Shown in pieces: positions 18,665 through 23,454 of a stretch of DNA of 23,454 nucleotides (the stretch's first letter is position 1; every line of letters begins with the position of its first letter). The stretch is from the NCBI GenBank assembly GCA_015501075.1, contig JADNYJ010000483.1, forward strand, positions 1 through 23,454. Reading direction: 5' to 3'. Under the pieces are notes generated by a model, which saw only the letters and a program-made list of their open reading frames with translations, ran no database searches and was not told the DNA's origin. The translations under genes and the position numbers were made by a program. The stretch comes from Gymnopilus junonius (taxonomy: Eukaryota; Basidiomycota; Agaricomycetes; Agaricales; Galerinaceae).

Positions 18665-19149
18665 TTCGATGTTTGCTCTCGATTACACCATATTAAATCC
18701 GCTTTCTGTTTCTTTATTCCCCTTCACTCTAATACTGTCCCATCATGCATCACCAACCATGACTGGCATTATGACTTTCCCTGGTGACTTGTGATTGGCA
18801 GGTCGCGTCAAGGTCGCGTTGTGATAAATTGCATCACGCGAATAGTCTCTTTGATAATGCCCTTGAACTTTGAAGTTGAACATTGAACTACGATTTTAAC
18901 ATTGACTCCGCACGCAATGAACTTCGAAGATCATGGACGACCCGATCTTCTTGATCTTCTGTCTTCTGTCTATTGGGTAGCACGGTTCATCGGAAGAAGA
19001 GAGGTTGAAATACTGCCAGTGGCAGGTGGACAATTGCCGTGACCCGTGTTGCTTCTTGCAACAACTTTGGTCAGCAGAGATCGTCCTCAAAGATGGAGTA
19101 TTTGAAGTTAAACACAGGTGTTTTTTAATTGGAAGTTCCCTGGCGCACA
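18665..19149. other. Intergenic, 485 bp, with short internal repeats
   Basis: Probably holds the 3' end of the HET gene and the promoter of the beta-propeller gene. GGTCGCGT occurs twice (18801-18808 and 18812-18819), followed by a small inverted repeat (GTGAT at 18821-18825 with ATCAC at 18833-18837), and TTGAAC occurs three times near 18863-18890. A minus-strand frame here has no support. Confidence 0.4.
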
Positions 19150-20724
19150 ATGTTCTTCGCATTACTCTCTGCGGCATTCATTGGCATCTTGACCGCGGCT
19201 TGCAAAGCTGCTCCTAGTGTTTCTTTCATCTCCAACACTCAACTCGACCCAAATGGCGTCTTCTTTGTCTCTTACGATGGCGTTGTCAACGTCAACTCCT
19301 TCCAATTGTCCGGTGTGTTGACCTACGGGAACTGGCAATACGCTGGCTGGTACACCTCCTCGAGGTTCGCCATGCTCGCCAGGCGACAGCTACCGTCGGG
19401 CAGCTGGTCAACACTGCAGCTGCCTCACCAACTGTCCACCAACGATTCTCATAACGTTATTGCGCTTGGGGTATCTCCGGCTGATGGCAAAATTCACGTC
19501 GCGTTGGATTGTCATAGCACTCAAGTGTATTACACCAGCTCTCCCGCAGGTTTTGCAACCAGCGGTGCAAGCTGGATGGCGAGTAGCTTTGGGCCGATTA
19601 CCACTACTCTTGGAAATCTCAACATTGGAAGGTCAGTCAGAGTCATGTGTACAGCGGTGATTCTGTTCTAAATGTTCCGTTATTCTTCTTTTTGCAGCAC
19701 CATCACATATCCTCAATTCGTAGTTACTCCGGACAATCTCCTTCAATTCGTGTACCGGTCCGGTGTTTCTGGTAATGGTGCAACACAATTAGCGGAGTAT
19801 AATGCGGGTTCTTGGTCGAATGTTGGGTCATGGGCCTCAGCTTCTGGAACCTACACTTCAACAAATGGTGCTACCAGCACGGCGCGCAATTTGTATATTC
19901 ATGGGTTTACATATGGATCAGGTGCAGCACATGTGACGGGTACTTGGAGAGAACAGAATGGCGCGGTTTCTTGCAGTAGCGGAGGATTGACAAACCATGA
20001 CACGACTTACTTCTATTCGCAAGACAAAGGTTCAGCAACTCTTATTTGTCTAGGTGTTGATTTCTGACTTCCACATTCTCCTCTCGTTAGGCAGGACTTG
20101 GAAAAACAGTGCTGGAACACTTATCGGAACGTCTGGTTCAAATCCCGTGAACGTCAATACCGCCGGAATCATTGTCGACTCTCTCAATGCTGACCATGGT
20201 CTTATGAATCAAGAGTCTCAAGTTGTCGATTCGTCGGGACAGATTCACGCTATTATCTCTTACGTTCCTGGTCAGTTTCGACATGCTGGATCATTCTCTA
20301 TCTAATGTAATTCTTAAATCTATTGTCAGGTCGATTCACGCAATGCGTCACGAACTACGAAGCAAATCGAACGGAATATGCAAGGCCATTCCATTTGTTC
20401 CGTCATACCAATGGCACGTTTACCAAGATGGAGATACCTTTCCCGATCAACGCTGTCGGACGCTCTCAAATTGTACTCGACAGCGCTGACAATGCCTACG
20501 TAGTCCTTCCATATGTACGCATCGTCACAGCAAGCAAAGCGAGCGGGTGGACAGATTGGACACTTGCTTACGATGGTACAGCGGCGGGGTTGCAGGCTTT
20601 TGGAGAGATCACTTTGGATCGAGCGCGGCTGTCGAGTGGTGTTCTTTCTATTCTTTACCAGCTTACCAGCACCGGGACGACACCTTCGGCAGTCAAGGTG
20701 ATTGATTTCAAACTGAATGGTTAG
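19150..20724 (+). CDS. Secreted BNR/Asp-box beta-propeller protein, possible polysaccharide lyase (4 exons)
   Basis: Exons 19150-19631, 19698-20029, 20091-20270 and 20330-20724 give 462 residues, with introns of 59-66 nt. A signal peptide of about 23 residues precedes the mature chain. The repeating pattern of short strands fits a beta-propeller of the BNR_4 kind (PF15892): YDGVVNVNSFQLSGV, WQYAGWYTSSRFAMLARR, HNVIALGVSPADGKIHVALD, YPQFVVTPDNLLQFVYRSG, NHDTTYFYSQDKGRTWKNSAG and DNAYVVLPY. One Asp-box, SQDKGRTW at residues 268-275, is split by intron 2. Some fungal and bacterial polysaccharide lyases (PL24, PL42 types) and related glycosidases share this fold, so a secreted sugar-polymer enzyme is plausible, but I see no substrate-specific motif. 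The ATG at 19150 was chosen because it opens the signal peptide. Confidence 0.82.
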
Positions 20725-21315
20725 TTCTAGAGTTACTGTCACTGGCGTACTTGTACTAGTCCAGCTTAACTTCGAGTCTATTTTTTTCGGCTACCCACGG
20801 TCCTTGGAAGAAGCTGCCTCGGAGACAGATGCAGACTTCATCACTATCATTAATTAAATTAACCGCAATATTTCACCCTAAGAGACTGTCTTCACTAGCC
20901 AGCATGAATCATGGGCCGCCTACTGCCGTACCCAAGTCGATGCATTTTGAGAATTGCACTGGAGTTGCGACGCAAGGACCCAGGTGATCGAAAATAAAAT
21001 TGACAAGTGTTATGTAAATTTAGCCTTTCAAATCCAAGGAGCAATTAGTAAGCATGAGGAGCAATGCCGTTCGGCTCCCCGAATCGGCTCTTCGGTAGTT
21101 GTCCTGCAGGTTGGTGAAACTAGTAGTTGGGCCTCTTTTTCAGAAGAGAACGGGTTGAGATTGGGTGACCATAACTGAGAAATCACAGTTGAAGCGAGCG
21201 TGAGAAGCGTCTCACCAATCGGGTATGTGATTTTGACACCTATTTTAAGCAGGAGACCCTTACTCATTACCATTACGCGATCTACAACTTATATATTGCT
21301 GCTCATTTTGATGCT
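20725..21315. other. Intergenic, 590 bp, nothing recognised
   Basis: It holds the 3' end of the beta-propeller gene and the promoter of the transporter. An AT-rich TTATATATTG at about 21290 might be a core promoter element for the transporter. Short frames on both strands lack motifs. Confidence 0.4.
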
Positions 21316-23454
21316 ATGTCCTCTTTCAATAACCCTCGCTCCTCTGTCTTCTGGTCAAATGCTCCCATGGTTTCCGCCTATTTTCCCAATCAAGAAGACG
21401 ACGACGAACAACAGGAGCAATTGTTAGGAGAGAGCGAACACGATGGACGAACACCTGTGAGGACACACCTGCAACGCTCTTGGTCCAGAAATGAATTCTG
21501 AGCATTGTAACTCTAGCTGGATAAGACCATTGACCGAATAGGAATGGGCAGTTATCAGTGGACGTTGTTAGCACTATGTGGTTTCGGTATGTTCTTTCTC
21601 CCTGTGTCATATTTCTTGTCTCATACCTTCACAGGATGGATGGCAGACAATGTTCGTTTGCCTTGGAAATTCAGCTAACGAAATACCTAAAATTTTTGAT
21701 CAGATGTGGTTACAAGCCATTGCGATTATCCTACCTCGAATACAGCAGCACTATTCTGGTATGTTTACGCGCCAAAACTCCTTTACCTACGACTCACTTT
21801 ATATCTTCTTTGTAGTACCTGACAGCTACATTGGTAGTGTTTCGTCATCCATGTTTGCCGGGATGATGCTTGGTGCAGTTGGTTGGGGAACATGTAAATA
21901 TTTGCTCTCTGAAGAGATGTTGTCAATATACTCAAGCCAGTTGGTTCAGGCTCGGACGTCATTGGAAGAAGTATGGCATTCAATGGAACGCTCTTCTTCA
22001 CGGCAGTCTTTGGTATTTTGGCATCTTTGTCAAATTCTTTCCTCTCCTTATGTATCGCGCTTTTCTTCCTTGGAAGTTCGGTTGGGGTGAGCAACTCAAC
22101 AGGTATTCGGTCGAACTGCTGACCTTATTTACACCCGCAGGGATCCATGCCGACCGATGGCACCCTGCTTCTGGAACAACTGCCCAAGGAAAAGCAGTAC
22201 TTGGTCACTGCTCTCTCAATCTTTTTCTCTCTTGGAGCTGTGGTCTCCGCTGCAGTCGCTCTCTTAGTATTACCTAAAAATTCTTGTCCTGCAGGCACGA
22301 CAATACCTTGCGATATAGAGGTGCAAAATCAAGGATGGAAGTATCTCCTCATCATTCTGGGGCTTATTGTACGTATTGGTTTCCTTTCTTGTGATCAACC
22401 TTCATTGAAATGGTTCGTTGCAGACATTATCGATGTTTATCGCTAGAATGGTCTTTTTCCGCCTTCACGAATCTCCCCGGTATCTGGTGCACGCAGGCCG
22501 ACCCCATGATGCCATCAAATCTTTACAATTGATTTCGCAATTCAATGGATCTGACCTCTCAATAGAGTTGGAGGACGTTAGAGATCACCTTAGCCCAATG
22601 GAAACGGATACAGAAGCACAAAAAGCCGCCCCCCGCATGCGGGCAACGTCAAGGACGGTACTAATTGAAGACAGACAACCTTCTCCGCCGACTACGTCGA
22701 ACGCTGAAGAAAGTTCGCGGACCTCACCAAGCTATGACTCTACAGGAGAAACCCAGATGCAGGGTTCGCACAGTTTTATCACTCCTGCGGAGGGCAGCTT
22801 CCCTCGCGAGCCAGCAGCAGCATCAGCGGTTAAGGAACCATTAGTAGCGCCAACGCCAACTGAAGATGTGCATGTGGACCAAGGCCCTGCCAGGCGCAGG
22901 CTGTCCACAGCATCCCGACGGTCATCTATCTACGAAGAAAAAGTATGTCGCGTTTTCCCTCGTTGGGTGAGGAGGCCTTTACGGGCGTGGTGGGACCGGG
23001 TTTTAATGGTACTGGCGCCTGAGTGGTTGAGGACGACTGTTTTGGTATGGTCCGCTTGGTTTTCCATGTCGTTGGGTACATCTCTCCCTTGAGGGCATTC
23101 TGCGTGGTATTCACGTTCTGATTTTTTTTTCTGTTCGACAGCTTACACTATGTTCAACGTCTACCTGCCAAAATTGCTGGAAACGCGATCTGACGCTGGA
23201 GTTCCTCAAACGTTAGAAGAAAGTTTGTGGGATGTCATGATATTCACTATTGGCGGGTGCCCCGGTGCTCTTGTGCGTCATGCTTGTTTTATCGGTTTCC
23301 AAATGTTGACAGTCTCTGGATTAGCTTGGAGCCTATCTCATAGAATCAAGCTTGGGCCGTAGATGGTCTCTAGCAGGAAGCACATTCCTTACTGGATTTT
23401 TCTGTATCATGTTCGTCGTTGTGAAGGAAACTTGGCTTGTGAGGACTAGTACGA
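21316..23454 (+). CDS. MFS transporter, SV2-like, C-terminus beyond the window (at least 10 exons)
   Basis: Exons 21316-21456, 21517-21586, 21635-21651, 21704-21758, 21816-21893, 21950-22086, 22141-22368, 22424-23075, 23142-23272 and 23325 to the edge give at least 546 residues. All introns are GT...AG, 48-66 nt. After an acidic cytoplasmic N-terminus come the first membrane segment (GMGSYQWTLLALCGFGWMADN), the motif-A-like loop GTCSDVIGRS, a segment with SMPTDGTLLLEQLPKEKQ, and HESPRYLVHAGR before a long cytoplasmic loop rich in Ser, Thr and Pro (about 130 residues, in exon 8) with basic patches. The second half begins at TTVLVWSAWFSMSLAYTMFNVYLPKLL. This layout fits plasma-membrane MFS carriers related to synaptic-vesicle SV2 proteins; the substrate cannot be told. 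Exon 3 is only 17 nt. Confidence 0.9.

Noticed and set aside
18896..19177. 93-codon minus-strand frame before the propeller gene
   Set aside because: It overlaps the propeller-gene start and has no motif or splice context.
20326..20742. 138-codon minus-strand frame opposite the propeller-gene last exon
   Set aside because: The plus-strand exon is confirmed by frame-consistent splicing and the propeller pattern.
1..23454. CRISPR arrays, tRNA or rRNA genes, bacterial-type operons or phage modules
   Set aside because: None seen. The gene structure is eukaryotic throughout, and the tRNA-like match at 946-961 is a primer site, not a gene.

Overview
The window reads as nuclear DNA of a mushroom-forming basidiomycete (Agaricomycetes). 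Genes are split by many short introns (mostly 46-66 nt, GT...AG). The protein families are fungal: an AVL9-type secretory protein, a HET-domain protein, F-box proteins, an SV2-like MFS transporter and a secreted family I recall from basidiomycetes. The assignment rests on recalled family resemblance, since no search was possible.

Layout: 1-537 (-) is the 5' part of an unrecognised charged protein. A Ty1/copia retrotransposon (732-5583) sits 194 bp upstream of its ATG. The element has 214-bp LTRs, a GTGAT target duplication, a half-tRNA-iMet type primer site, and gag, protease, integrase, RT and RNase H. It is broken by one in-frame TGA and one single-base frameshift. Next comes 1.2 kb with no clear gene (5589-6812). 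Then a six-exon secreted protein gene on (-) (6813-7800) lies head-to-head with a 15-exon AVL9 gene on (+) (8329-11490, true N-terminus unresolved). An F-box gene follows (11643-13457). After it, a tandem duplicate of the AVL9 3' end plus the F-box gene has decayed into a pseudogene (about 13515-15725). Then come a HET-domain gene (16609-18664), a secreted Asp-box beta-propeller gene (19150-20724) and a ten-exon MFS transporter running off the right edge (21316-23454).

The genes do not look like one pathway. AVL9 (exocytosis) is a housekeeping gene, set in accessory sequence: a transposon, an F-box duplication, a HET gene and two secreted-protein genes. The most informative observations are the primer site, the LTR differences that all fit CpG decay, the tandem duplication with its pseudogene, and the unusual gene structures in AVL9 (no in-frame ATG at its N-terminus, an upstream ORF ending in ATGA, a 10-nt microexon and a likely GC-AG intron). 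I found no CRISPR, tRNA or rRNA gene and no evidence for a wholly new defence or metabolic system.
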